8,725 nucleotides of DNA from Nitrospirota bacterium (GCA_021789735.1 JAJYJB010000090.1:1-8725), one strand, 5' to 3'. Shown: positions 1-5,942, counted from the stretch's first letter. Translations and numbers: made by a program. The notes: generated by a model not told the origin, from the letters alone.

Positions 1-15
1 TTTTATTAGGGAGCG

Positions 16-94
16 TATACGCACGCAGTTCAGGGCGAATCTTAGCCTTGAAGCGAAGCCATGTACACTGCGGAATGGAAGGGGCTATACGCAC
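16..94. repeat. Two short direct repeats in a gene-free left end
   Basis: The 9-mer TATACGCAC occurs at 16-24 and again at 86-94, exactly 70 bp apart. The first copy sits inside the perfect palindrome GCGTATACGC (14-23). Bases 1-157 contain no coding region that I can support. Two plus-strand frames stay open from the window edge to about 137-148, but they have no start and no family resemblance. The repeat is short enough to be chance; it may equally be a leftover of the same rearrangements that damaged the neighbouring toxin-antitoxin genes. Confidence 0.2.
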
Positions 95-157
95 CGGCGC
101 TCAATCGGGGCGCGCGTCTATTTCAAAAGAAAATTACTAATCTTCTGACAGTTTTTT

Positions 158-427
158 CTAACCGGCTGCTTTTGCCAAATCCTCATTATCCTCCGGTTCT
201 TCTTCCTTAAACTGGTTAATCCGCACCTCTCCATCGGGAAAGCGCGCGATGATATCCAGGTCCCCGCCCATGGCCCGGATAAAATTGCGCAACGTGCTTA
301 TATACATATCGGTGCGGCGTTCCAATTTTGAGATATGCGCCTGTTTGACATGAAGCACTGACGCCAGTTCTTCCTGGCTTAGCCGTCTTGCATGGCGCAA
401 TTCCTGTAGTGGAAGCTCTTCCAACAA
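158..427 (-). CDS. Xre-family helix-turn-helix protein, HigA-like antitoxin, N-terminally shortened
   Basis: This 89-residue protein has a Cro/C1-type helix-turn-helix at about residues 7-42, with the typical pieces ARRLSQEELA, VKQAHISKLERR and STLRNFIRAMGG. The tail DLDIIARFPDGEVRINQF is characteristic of the Xre proteins paired with RelE/HigB-type toxins. Such proteins bind their own promoter and neutralise a partner RNase toxin. The start used is TTG at 425-427, with a modest AGGA a few bases upstream. The open frame continues upstream to 460, reading AQAASAEKARK. Family members normally carry this helix plus roughly 12-16 further residues, so the true N-terminus is missing. The frame is cut by the TAA at 461-463 that ends the adjoining PIN remnant. 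No RelE/HigB toxin is visible nearby, so it is an orphan. The DNA-binding domain looks intact and could still be made, but expression from a TTG start is uncertain. Confidence 0.6.
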   Translation of the reverse strand: MLEELPLQELRHARRLSQEELASVLHVKQAHISKLERRTDMYISTLRNFIRAMGGDLDIIARFPDGEVRINQFKEEEPEDNEDLAKAAG

Positions 428-460
428 TTTCCTGGCTTTTTCAGCTGAAGCTGCCTGAGC

Positions 461-802
461 TTAATGCTCGTCATAAGTAAGCACATAAAGGCCGTGCTCG
501 ATCGCTGCCGCGCCTATAAGCAAATCGGACATAGGGAGCGTAATACCCTTTTTCCTAAGCACTGCGGAGATATTGCCGGCCCGTATCAATATGTCTGCCG
601 TAGTATCAATAAAAATAAGCCCCTTTAAAAGCTCTATAAAGGACCTTGCATTCTCCCCGCTTTTCATGCCCAGTAAAAGCTCAAAATATATTACACCGCA
701 GACACAGGCCCAGCCATTCTCTATGACCCTTGCAACTGTATTTCCGGCCCCTGCCTCGTCCCTGAAGAACTCGATCCAGGCGCTTGTATCGGCAAGGACG
801 TT
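461..802 (-). pseudogene. VapC-like PIN-domain toxin lacking a start codon and its C-terminal end
   Basis: Reading minus-strand codons from 802 to the TAA at 461-463 gives 113 residues beginning NVLADTSAWIEFF. This is a nearly whole PIN domain, the Mg-dependent RNase fold of VapC toxins. Its acidic positions are all present: Asp in LADTSAW, Glu in YFELLLG, Asp in SDLLIGAA and Asp in TYDEH. The codon before AAC (800-802) is TAA (803-805). No ATG, GTG or TTG exists before the Met of GMKSGEN at 665-667, and a start there would remove the first catalytic Asp. A GGGGG ribosome-binding-like run lies at 807-811, where it would serve a start near 800. This suggests that the start codon was lost, not that the reading frame is wrong. 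The C-terminus stops right after TYDEH, whereas relatives usually continue about 10-20 residues. It lies 10 bp downstream of the VapB-like remnant, the normal vapBC order. It is probably inactive. Confidence 0.65.
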
Positions 803-812
803 TTATCCCCCG

Positions 813-998
813 TCAATATCTTCTGCCAAGGGCCCTTTCCCTTACGGCCTGAGATTTTACCTCTTTCTTCTCCTCGTCTCTCCAGTCAAATGCAAGATCT
901 TTCTTCCCTCTAAAGTGATGTATCTCTTTCAGCTTCTGCTGCCCTGATATACTGGTCACAGCCTTGGTCTTCGATTTCTCGCCGGACACTTTCTGAAG
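813..998 (-). pseudogene. VapB-like antitoxin remnant, N-terminally truncated and frameshifted
   Basis: In the frame ending with TGA at 813-815 the minus strand reads LQKVSGEKSKTKAV, then QQKLKEIHHFRGKKDLAF, then a charged tail ending ALGRRY. The pieces SGEKSKTKAV and QKLKEIHHFRGK resemble the C-terminal half of ribbon-helix-helix VapB antitoxins. In these the DNA-binding strand comes first and a basic/aromatic tail wraps the PIN toxin. The expected N-terminal strand with a Met start is absent; an in-frame TGA lies near 1034. Between the two pieces the frame reads TSISGQQ. A neighbouring frame reads QYIRAA at the same place, which fits the usual YIRRQKLKEI pattern better, so a small indel probably occurred near 935-955. 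A GTG at 957-959 could start a 48-residue product, but without a DNA-binding domain. It sits directly upstream of the PIN remnant, as vapB does of vapC. The assignment rests on partial similarity recalled by eye. Confidence 0.5.
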
Positions 999-1102
999 GA
1001 AAGGCAGATAAGGGAAAGATCGCTGAATTCTTCAGAGATCACGCAAGCAAGATTCACTAAAAACGCCGCAACTAAAGCCTTCTGATCGCCCTTAAAAAAC
1101 TC

Positions 1103-2686
1103 TCAATGCATCCCGGCGGGGGCTTCGTGTTGCGCCTTTCTTATTAAAAAGACCAGAGGAAGGATGCATATCATGAAAATGCTCAACTGGCCGAACGTCC
1201 CGTTGTATGCAAGCATGCTGGCCTGCCTGGAAAGCTCCTGGTAGATCGTGCCAGTTGCCGCCTGCCCGGAGAGCGCGTGCCCGAAACTCCCAAGATGTCC
1301 CATTACGTTCAACGCATGCCTCTGGGCGATCTGGTAGTTGCGGTCAAAGGGGGTGAGATGGCCCACCAGCACCGCCTGGCTGGCTTGGGAGCTCCTGGCG
1401 AGCATTGTCGTCACAAAGGCAACGCCAATGCTGCCGCCGAGGTTTCTAAGCAGGTTGAAAATAGCCGCGGCATTGCCCATATCCTCTTTCGCCACGCTGC
1501 CCATCGTCATCGTGGTGAGCGGGATGAAAAGAAATCCCATGCCCAAGCCAAGGACCATTCGTGGCCACAGGATGGTGAAAAAGTCCGCATTGAGGTTGAA
1601 CTGGGACATAAGATGAGTGGCGTATGCCCCCATGATTATGCCGAATGCCAGCAGAAATTTTGGGTTAATTTTTGTGACAAGACGCCCTGCTAAAGGCATG
1701 GCTATTAATGTCGCTATCCCGCCAGGGCCAAGCACCAGACCCGCAAGCGTTGCGCTGTAGCCCATCATCTTTTGAACAAAGATGGGCAGAAGCACGATGC
1801 TGCCAAACAGATTGAAAAAGGCGAAGAACATCACAAGGTTCCCCGATGTAAAAGATACGTCCTTTAAGGTCCTCAGGTTCACTATAGGGTGAGGGACCAG
1901 AAGCTCGTTGACGATGAAAAGTATCAGCGCGATGCCGGAAATCGCGGCCAGCGCCACGATGTAATTTGCGGCGAACCAGTCCGCCCGCTCGCCCTTGTCC
2001 AGCATGATCTGGAGGCAGCCCAGGCCAACAGAAAGGAACAGAAGGCCGAAATAGTCTATCTTTATCCCCTTTTGCCTCACATAGGACGGGTCTTTTATGA
2101 ACAGAAGGACCAGCAGTATGGAGACTATCCCTATGGGCACGTTTATGAAAAATATCCAGTGCCAGCTCCAGTTGTCCGTTATCCAGCCACCAAGCAGCGG
2201 ACCTATGATCGGCCCGAACATGATACCTACGCCGAATATGGCCATAGCCATCCCGTGCTCTTTTCTGGGAAAGGTCTCAAGCAGTATGGACTGTGACAAG
2301 GGCTGAAGCGCCCCGCCCCCTATGCCCTGCATCACCCTGAACAAAACGAGGGTGGGCAGGCTCCAGGCTATGCCGCACAAAAAAGAGCTTGCGGTAAAAA
2401 GCGTTATGGAAAAAACAAGATAGTTCTTCCTGCCGAAGATCCGGCTGAACCATCCTGTCATGGGTATTATTATCGCATTAGAGACCAGGTAGGAGGTTAT
2501 GGTCCATGTGGCCTCGTCAATTCCGGCGGAAAGGCTTCCCCTTATGTGGTCCAGGGCCACGTTGACCACGGAGGTGTCTACTATCTCGATCAGGGTGGGC
2601 AGCATCACCGTAAGGGCGATGATCCACTTGCCCACGCTCACAATTTCCTGGAGGTTGCCCCCAGCCTGCCGCCCTTCGTTATTCAT
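1103..2686 (-). CDS. emrB: DHA2-family MFS drug:H+ antiporter (EmrB/QacA-like), inner-membrane pump
   Basis: A 527-residue very hydrophobic protein, the usual length of 14-helix DHA2 transporters (E. coli EmrB is about 512). Family signatures appear in order. The TM1 motif with a membrane Asp (EIVDTSVVNVALDHI) is at about 34-48. Motif A (GWFSRIFGRK) is at 78-87, motif B with its Arg (FRVMQGIGGG) at 116-125, and the antiporter motif C (GVGIMFGPIIGPLLGGW) at 152-168. It should exchange protons for organic substrates at the inner membrane and pass them to the adaptor and outer-membrane channel encoded just upstream. It starts 25 bp after the adaptor stop and is the last gene of the operon. The ATG at 2684-2686 has no clear Shine-Dalgarno. 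A GTG at residue 16 preceded by AGGA is an alternative that would leave TM1 intact. No convincing terminator follows. Substrate cannot be read from sequence; multidrug or fatty-acid-like compounds are typical for the family. Confidence 0.92.
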   Translation of the reverse strand: MNNEGRQAGGNLQEIVSVGKWIIALTVMLPTLIEIVDTSVVNVALDHIRGSLSAGIDEATWTITSYLVSNAIIIPMTGWFSRIFGRKNYLVFSITLFTASSFLCGIAWSLPTLVLFRVMQGIGGGALQPLSQSILLETFPRKEHGMAMAIFGVGIMFGPIIGPLLGGWITDNWSWHWIFFINVPIGIVSILLVLLFIKDPSYVRQKGIKIDYFGLLFLSVGLGCLQIMLDKGERADWFAANYIVALAAISGIALILFIVNELLVPHPIVNLRTLKDVSFTSGNLVMFFAFFNLFGSIVLLPIFVQKMMGYSATLAGLVLGPGGIATLIAMPLAGRLVTKINPKFLLAFGIIMGAYATHLMSQFNLNADFFTILWPRMVLGLGMGFLFIPLTTMTMGSVAKEDMGNAAAIFNLLRNLGGSIGVAFVTTMLARSSQASQAVLVGHLTPFDRNYQIAQRHALNVMGHLGSFGHALSGQAATGTIYQELSRQASMLAYNGTFGQLSIFMICILPLVFLIRKAQHEAPAGMH

Positions 2687-2711
2687 CTTTGATGGAACGT
2701 TCTTTTCTTAT

Positions 2712-3818
2712 TTACTTTGTTAAGACGACGGGGGTTACGGACATTCCCAGGCGCAGGAGATGATTGGGGTCCTCTCCGGGGTTGATGGTTATCTTCACAG
2801 GGATCCTTTGCACCACCTTCACGTAGTTGCCCGTGGCGTTTTCCGGCGGGAAGAGGGAAAAGACGGAGCCCGTTCCTGCCATGATGCTGTTTACCTTGCC
2901 GTGGAAGGTCACGCCCGGATAGGTATCCACATAAATGTCCACATCCTGGCCCGGCCTCATCTTTTCTATCTGGGTCTCCTTGTAATTGGCGGTCACCCAT
3001 ATGTCCGACAACGGCACAAGGGCCATGAGGGGCTGCCCGGGCTGCACCTGGTTGCCGACCTCTACCGATTTTTTTGTCACGTAGCCGTCAACCGGGGCAT
3101 ATATTCTGGTATAGCTCTCGTTCAAACGGGCGATCTCAAGGGTTGCCTCCGACTGCTTTGCCACGGACTTCTGGTATTTTAGGGCGGATTGCAATTCTTT
3201 CAGCACCGCCTTCTGGGTGGCATAGGCGGCAATCGCCTTCCGGAGTGAATCCTTTGCGGACTTCCGCCTGGCGGCAGCCACGTCGTAATCCGTGGTCAGC
3301 TGCTCAAAGCGTTGTTTCGGTATGGCTTCTTCCTTGTAGAGGTTCCTGGCCCTTGCAGCGTCCTTGCCTGATTGCGTGAGTTTGGCTTCCTCAAGGGTCA
3401 CCGTGGCCCGCGCACTTTCGATCTCCGCTTCGCGCTGGGCAAGCTGTCTGCGGGCGGCAAGTATCTGAGCGTCCACCTGCGTGACCTTGCCCTGCTGGGC
3501 GGCGCTGCCGGATTTCGCCTCTTCCGTCTTCATCCTGTAATCAACGGGGTCCAGGAGGGCGAGAAGGGTACCCTTGGCGGCAAACTGGTTGTCCGCAACA
3601 TAAACGGCCTTGACGGTGCCGTATATTTTAGGTGCTATGGTATGCACGTTCCCGTCTATGAAGGCGTCGTCTGTGGAGATATGGGTCTTTTTGTACTCCA
3701 CATACATAAAAATGCCTACGGCGGCAATGATGCCAAAGATTATCAATAAGACCGCGGCTATCCTCTTTTTGTTTTTTTGCCGCGCGGGCCTGTCATTCCC
3801 CTCGATATTATCTGCCAT
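2712..3818 (-). CDS. emrA: EmrA/HlyD-type membrane fusion (periplasmic adaptor) protein
   Basis: A 368-residue adaptor linking the MFS pump to the outer-membrane channel. After a short basic cytoplasmic tail there is one membrane anchor at about residues 20-41. The EmrA signature STDDAFIDG (48-56) and the first half of the lipoyl-like domain (about 57-95, IAPKIYGTVKAVYV) follow. A long alanine/lysine/glutamate-rich hairpin that should form a coiled coil spans about 95-235. Next come the second lipoyl half (YAPVDGYVTKKSVEVGNQVQPGQ, about 240-262) and a beta-barrel region with the family-typical IWVTANYKETQIEKMRPGQ. Near the end is the conserved stretch SLFPPENATGNYVKVVQRIPV, usual for EmrA partners of DHA2 pumps. 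The gene begins 1 nt after the channel gene, with its GGAGG inside the end of that gene, so translation is probably coupled. Length and domain order are normal for the family. Confidence 0.93.
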   Translation of the reverse strand: MADNIEGNDRPARQKNKKRIAAVLLIIFGIIAAVGIFMYVEYKKTHISTDDAFIDGNVHTIAPKIYGTVKAVYVADNQFAAKGTLLALLDPVDYRMKTEEAKSGSAAQQGKVTQVDAQILAARRQLAQREAEIESARATVTLEEAKLTQSGKDAARARNLYKEEAIPKQRFEQLTTDYDVAAARRKSAKDSLRKAIAAYATQKAVLKELQSALKYQKSVAKQSEATLEIARLNESYTRIYAPVDGYVTKKSVEVGNQVQPGQPLMALVPLSDIWVTANYKETQIEKMRPGQDVDIYVDTYPGVTFHGKVNSIMAGTGSVFSLFPPENATGNYVKVVQRIPVKITINPGEDPNHLLRLGMSVTPVVLTK

Positions 3819-3819
3819 T

Positions 3820-5193
3820 TTATTTGTATACCTCCGCTAAATCATTTCCCTGGGAATAAAGAAAACCGGCCTCGGCTTTCCGGAAGTCGTATTCCGCCCG
3901 GTAGTCATTCGTCTCCGCCACGGTAAGCAAAGTAAGGGCGTCCAGGACGTCCGTAGCCGTTCCTTCCCCCTCCTCGTACCTGATCCTGTTTATCCTGAGG
4001 TTTTCCGTGGCCTGACGGACAGCGTCTTTTGTGGCCTCTATGCGCCTGAGGGCGTTTTGAAGGTCAAGGGAATAAGTTTCGACTTCCAGCCTTATATCGC
4101 TCGTCAGCTTATCTTTCTGCTCGAACAGCTTTTCCTTCTGGCTGTCTATCTTGTCTATCTCCGCCCTGGTAATGCCGCCTCCATAAAGGTTTATGCCCAG
4201 CCCCAGCACCAGGGACCAGTTCCCGTTCGGGGTCACGAAGTGGTTTTTTGTGTAATCATATCCTCCCTGGGCGAAGAACTTCGGATAGTATTCCGAGTTA
4301 GCCGCTTTTCTGTCCAGGTCCAGAGACCTCATGGTCTCATTAACTATCGCGATCTCGGGCCTTTTCTCTTCGGCCATCTGCCAGGCCAGGCTTAGATCTT
4401 TTGGGCTTATCTCCCCACCCTCCCGGCCGGAATAGTAGACCTTTCCCGCCGGGACGTCCACTGGCCTGAACTGCGTTTCAAGGGGTCTGGCCAGCATATC
4501 GTTGATCCGCGCGGCCATGATGTCTCTTGCGTTGCGCGCGCTGACCAGCCGCTGACTGGCATCGGATATGCGCACCTGGGCCTGCAGGAGGTCGTTTTTC
4601 GTTATGACGCCCTGGTTGTATAGATTTGCAGCGTCTTTCAAATGGGACTGAAGCCTGGCCAGCTCATCCTTGGCTACCTGTACCATTTTTTGGGATTCAA
4701 GGAGGTCGTAATAGGCGAAGGTGAACTGGAGGGCCGCAAAATTCCTTATCCTCATTGTGTCAAACCGGCTTGCCGCAAGAATGGCCTTGCTCGCGCCGTA
4801 CCTGGAAGCGTTCCCCTCGAAATCCCAGAGCACCTGCTGGACGGTAAGGCTGTACGAATAGAAATCCTTCTCGGACTCCGGCACGGTGATCCCATCGAAT
4901 ATGGCCTTGGGCTGCATGGCAAGGAGGGTCTCACCGGCCGAACCGTTCACAGTTGGAAGCATCGGCGACCGGGCTATCAGGGTGTCCGCCATGGCCACAT
5001 CCTGCTGTTTTAACGCTATCCTTACGGACCTGTTGTTAGCCGTTACCAGCCTGAGCCCTTCCTGAAGGCTCAAAGTCTCCTGGGCGTCCGCCCTGGAGGG
5101 CGAAAAAAAAGAGGCCCCTGCAAAGAAAAAAACGCCCTCCGCCAAAAAGCAAAAACAAAAACAAAAAAACAGGACCGCGCTCTTGTTTTTCAT
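3820..5193 (-). CDS. TolC-family outer-membrane efflux channel
   Basis: A 457-residue outer-membrane factor, within the family's usual 430-490. It opens with a signal peptide of about 37 residues: basic MKNKS, a very Phe/Cys-rich hydrophobic core and a probable cleavage after Ala-Asp-Ala, leaving QETLSLQEGLRLVTANN. The mature part shows the two repeated OEP segments of TolC proteins. The first (about 40-235) includes FTFAYYDLLESQKMVQVAKDEL and LYNQGVITKNDLLQAQVRISDA. The second (about 265-450) includes RPEIAIVNETMRSLDLDRKAANSEYYPKF, LGLGINLYGGG and RIRYEEGEGTATDVLDAL. It should form the trimeric exit duct of the efflux system. Its ATG overlaps the regulator's stop codon (ATGA, 5190-5193), and it ends 1 nt before the adaptor start. 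The signal-peptide DNA is a run of homopolymers, described separately. The family and pump role are clear; orthology to E. coli tolC itself is not claimed. Confidence 0.92.
   Translation of the reverse strand: MKNKSAVLFFCFCFCFLAEGVFFFAGASFFSPSRADAQETLSLQEGLRLVTANNRSVRIALKQQDVAMADTLIARSPMLPTVNGSAGETLLAMQPKAIFDGITVPESEKDFYSYSLTVQQVLWDFEGNASRYGASKAILAASRFDTMRIRNFAALQFTFAYYDLLESQKMVQVAKDELARLQSHLKDAANLYNQGVITKNDLLQAQVRISDASQRLVSARNARDIMAARINDMLARPLETQFRPVDVPAGKVYYSGREGGEISPKDLSLAWQMAEEKRPEIAIVNETMRSLDLDRKAANSEYYPKFFAQGGYDYTKNHFVTPNGNWSLVLGLGINLYGGGITRAEIDKIDSQKEKLFEQKDKLTSDIRLEVETYSLDLQNALRRIEATKDAVRQATENLRINRIRYEEGEGTATDVLDALTLLTVAETNDYRAEYDFRKAEAGFLYSQGNDLAEVYK
3831..3835 (-). promoter_or_regulatory. 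Ribosome-binding site for the adaptor gene, inside the channel gene's last codons
   Basis: The minus strand reads GGAGG followed by 12 bases and the ATG at 3816-3818. The site overlaps the last codons of the tolC-like gene (Ala-Glu-Val-Tyr-Lys-stop). The spacing is longer than the usual 5-9 nt, and only one base separates the stop from the next ATG. Ribosomes finishing the channel gene may therefore reinitiate here. Confidence 0.6.
5103..5168 (-). repeat. Homopolymer-rich low-complexity tract encoding the channel's signal peptide
   Basis: On the plus strand this stretch is a chain of A-runs: eight A at 5103-5110, then seven near 5126-5132, then AAAAAGC followed by AAAAAC, AAAAAC and AAAAAAAC up to 5168. 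On the coding strand it gives the Phe/Cys-rich core FFCFCFCF of the signal peptide. Runs of this length can gain or lose a base during replication, which here would frameshift the gene before the mature protein. Confidence 0.6.
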
Positions 5194-5801
5194 CTTTGGG
5201 TGCCCTTTATGAAAATATCCACAAACTCGGTTTTTACCCTGTCTACTTCCAGGGGTATCGCGTCTTTCCTGAACATGAGCTCCTGCACAGTAAAAAAAGA
5301 AAGGAACATACCCAAAAAGGCCCTTGCCCCGTATTCGGGATCAAAATCCCTGAGCGCCCCTCCGCTCTGAAGCTCCCTGAAATAGGAGGCCAGTATCTGG
5401 TTCACCTCGCCAATGAAGCTCTGATAGATATCTTTAACCTTGGACGGATACAGGTGCATCTCCGATCTCATTATCCGCACCAGGTCGCGTCTCTCGTAAA
5501 GTCTAGTTAAAAACTTGTCCGATATAAGGAGCAGTGCGTCACGATAGTCCAAGTTCTTTATCTCCGGCATAAGGCCCTTCAGCGCGGGCAGAAAGGAATA
5601 GCTGTTGATGATCTCCTGGAAGAGCAGCTCCTTCGAGGAAAAATGCCTGAACAGGGTAAGCTCGGCCACTCCGGCCTTCTTTGCGATGTCCTTGGTGGTG
5701 GCCCCCAGATAACCCCTTTTGGAAATAAGCTTGAGCCCGGCATCAAGGAGCTTTTTCCTCGTGTCCGCAGACTTCCCGGTGTTTTTCAAGGCACTCTTCA
5801 A
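5190..5801 (-). CDS. TetR/AcrR-family transcriptional regulator of the efflux operon
   Basis: About 203 residues, the normal TetR size. The N-terminal DNA-binding domain runs from TRKKLLDAGLKLISKRGYLGATTKDIAKKAGV through AELTLFRHFSSKELLFQEII. The recognition helix is around AGVAELTLFRHF. The C-terminal 140 residues are alpha-helical and variable, as expected for ligand binding and dimerisation. I chose TTG at 5799-5801 because AGGGGG (5807-5812) lies 5 nt upstream. The longer reading from GTG at 5814-5816 would swallow that site, add five residues (Val-Gln-Gly-Val-Phe) and have no ribosome-binding site of its own. The gene is first in the operon and overlaps the channel gene by 4 nt, so regulator and pump share a transcript. 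A palindromic operator candidate overlaps the promoter just upstream, which suggests autorepression relieved by a pump substrate. The ligand cannot be predicted. Confidence 0.9.
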   Translation of the reverse strand: MKSALKNTGKSADTRKKLLDAGLKLISKRGYLGATTKDIAKKAGVAELTLFRHFSSKELLFQEIINSYSFLPALKGLMPEIKNLDYRDALLLISDKFLTRLYERRDLVRIMRSEMHLYPSKVKDIYQSFIGEVNQILASYFRELQSGGALRDFDPEYGARAFLGMFLSFFTVQELMFRKDAIPLEVDRVKTEFVDIFIKGTQR

Positions 5802-5806
5802 AAAAA

Positions 5807-5812
5807 CCCCCT
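5807..5812 (-). promoter_or_regulatory. Ribosome-binding site that decides the TetR start
   Basis: AGGGGG on the minus strand is followed by five T and then TTG at 5799-5801. It pairs with the anti-Shine-Dalgarno with one G-U wobble at an ideal distance, and so favours the TTG over the upstream GTG at 5814-5816. Confidence 0.55.
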
Positions 5813-5830
5813 GCACAAAGTAAAAATAAT

Positions 5831-5846
5831 GTTAGTGCTTACTTAC
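5831..5846. promoter_or_regulatory. Probable TetR-type operator (imperfect 16-bp palindrome)
   Basis: The sequence GTTAGTGCTTACTTAC has half-sites GTTAGT and ACTTAC separated by four bases. Twelve of 16 positions are symmetric, and the outer pattern GTnAGT-n4-ACTnAC is exactly mirrored. It starts 15 bp upstream of the GTG and 30 bp upstream of the preferred TTG of the TetR gene. It touches the -10 box and covers the expected transcription start, a classic repressor position. That the regulator encoded next door binds it is inference from placement and symmetry. Confidence 0.6.
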
Positions 5847-5874
5847 TCTAGCAAAGGGCCGTCTCCGCTGTCAA
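5845..5874 (-). promoter_or_regulatory. Sigma70-like promoter of the tetR-tolC-emrA-emrB operon
   Basis: On the minus strand a perfect -35 hexamer TTGACA (5869-5874) is followed by an 18-bp spacer and TAGAGT (5845-5850), which matches four of six -10 positions. Transcription would start near 5838, inside the operator palindrome, giving a leader of about 35 nt to the TTG start. The -35 box is part of the first of three direct repeats. No other hexamer pair of similar quality is visible before the regulator gene. Confidence 0.6.
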
Positions 5875-5904
5875 GGAAGCTGGTCAAGGAATACCGTCAA
5901 GGAA
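5870..5904. repeat. Three 9-bp direct repeats at a 13-bp period at the efflux promoter
   Basis: On the plus strand GTCAAGGAA occurs at 5870-5878, 5883-5891 and 5896-5904, with 4-bp unlike spacers (GCTG, TACC). On the coding strand each unit reads TTCCTTGAC, and the promoter-proximal copy supplies the first five bases of the -35 hexamer. All three copies are identical over nine bases. They lie between the acs stop codon (5943) and the efflux promoter, so they could be binding sites for an activator or a second regulator. Alternatively they may be a recent tandem duplication with diverged spacers. Confidence 0.7.
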
Positions 5905-5942
5905 ACAGTGCGGGGGGAAGCCGTCCGGCAAGCCGGGAAATT

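Noticed and set aside
573..947. 124-codon plus-strand open frame across the toxin-antitoxin remnants
   Set aside because: It is the complement of the PIN and VapB-like segments, whose minus-strand translations show family motifs. The plus-strand product is low in recognisable features.
914..1060. Plus-strand frame ending GKADKGKIAEFFRDHASKIH before a TAA at 1058
   Set aside because: The last 20 residues have a coding-like look, but there is no ATG, GTG or TTG start and no family I recognise. The upstream half is antisense to the VapB-like remnant. It could be another gene fragment, but cannot be supported.
1..1100. CRISPR array, tRNA, rRNA or insertion-sequence remnants as an explanation for the left end
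   Set aside because: No regularly spaced repeats, cloverleaf-like stretches, terminal inverted repeats or transposase motifs were seen.
1060..1102. Search for a terminator after the MFS gene
   Set aside because: Runs of T occur near 1062 and 1096, but no preceding stem of useful length pairs with them.
2683..3000. 105-codon minus-strand frame overlapping the adaptor gene's 3' end
   Set aside because: It lies in a different frame inside a clear adaptor coding region and gives an arginine/glycine-rich shadow translation without family features.
5925..5936. Palindrome CCGGCAAGCCGG downstream of acs considered as its terminator
   Set aside because: The stem is only five base pairs around a two-base loop, and no T run follows on the minus strand.
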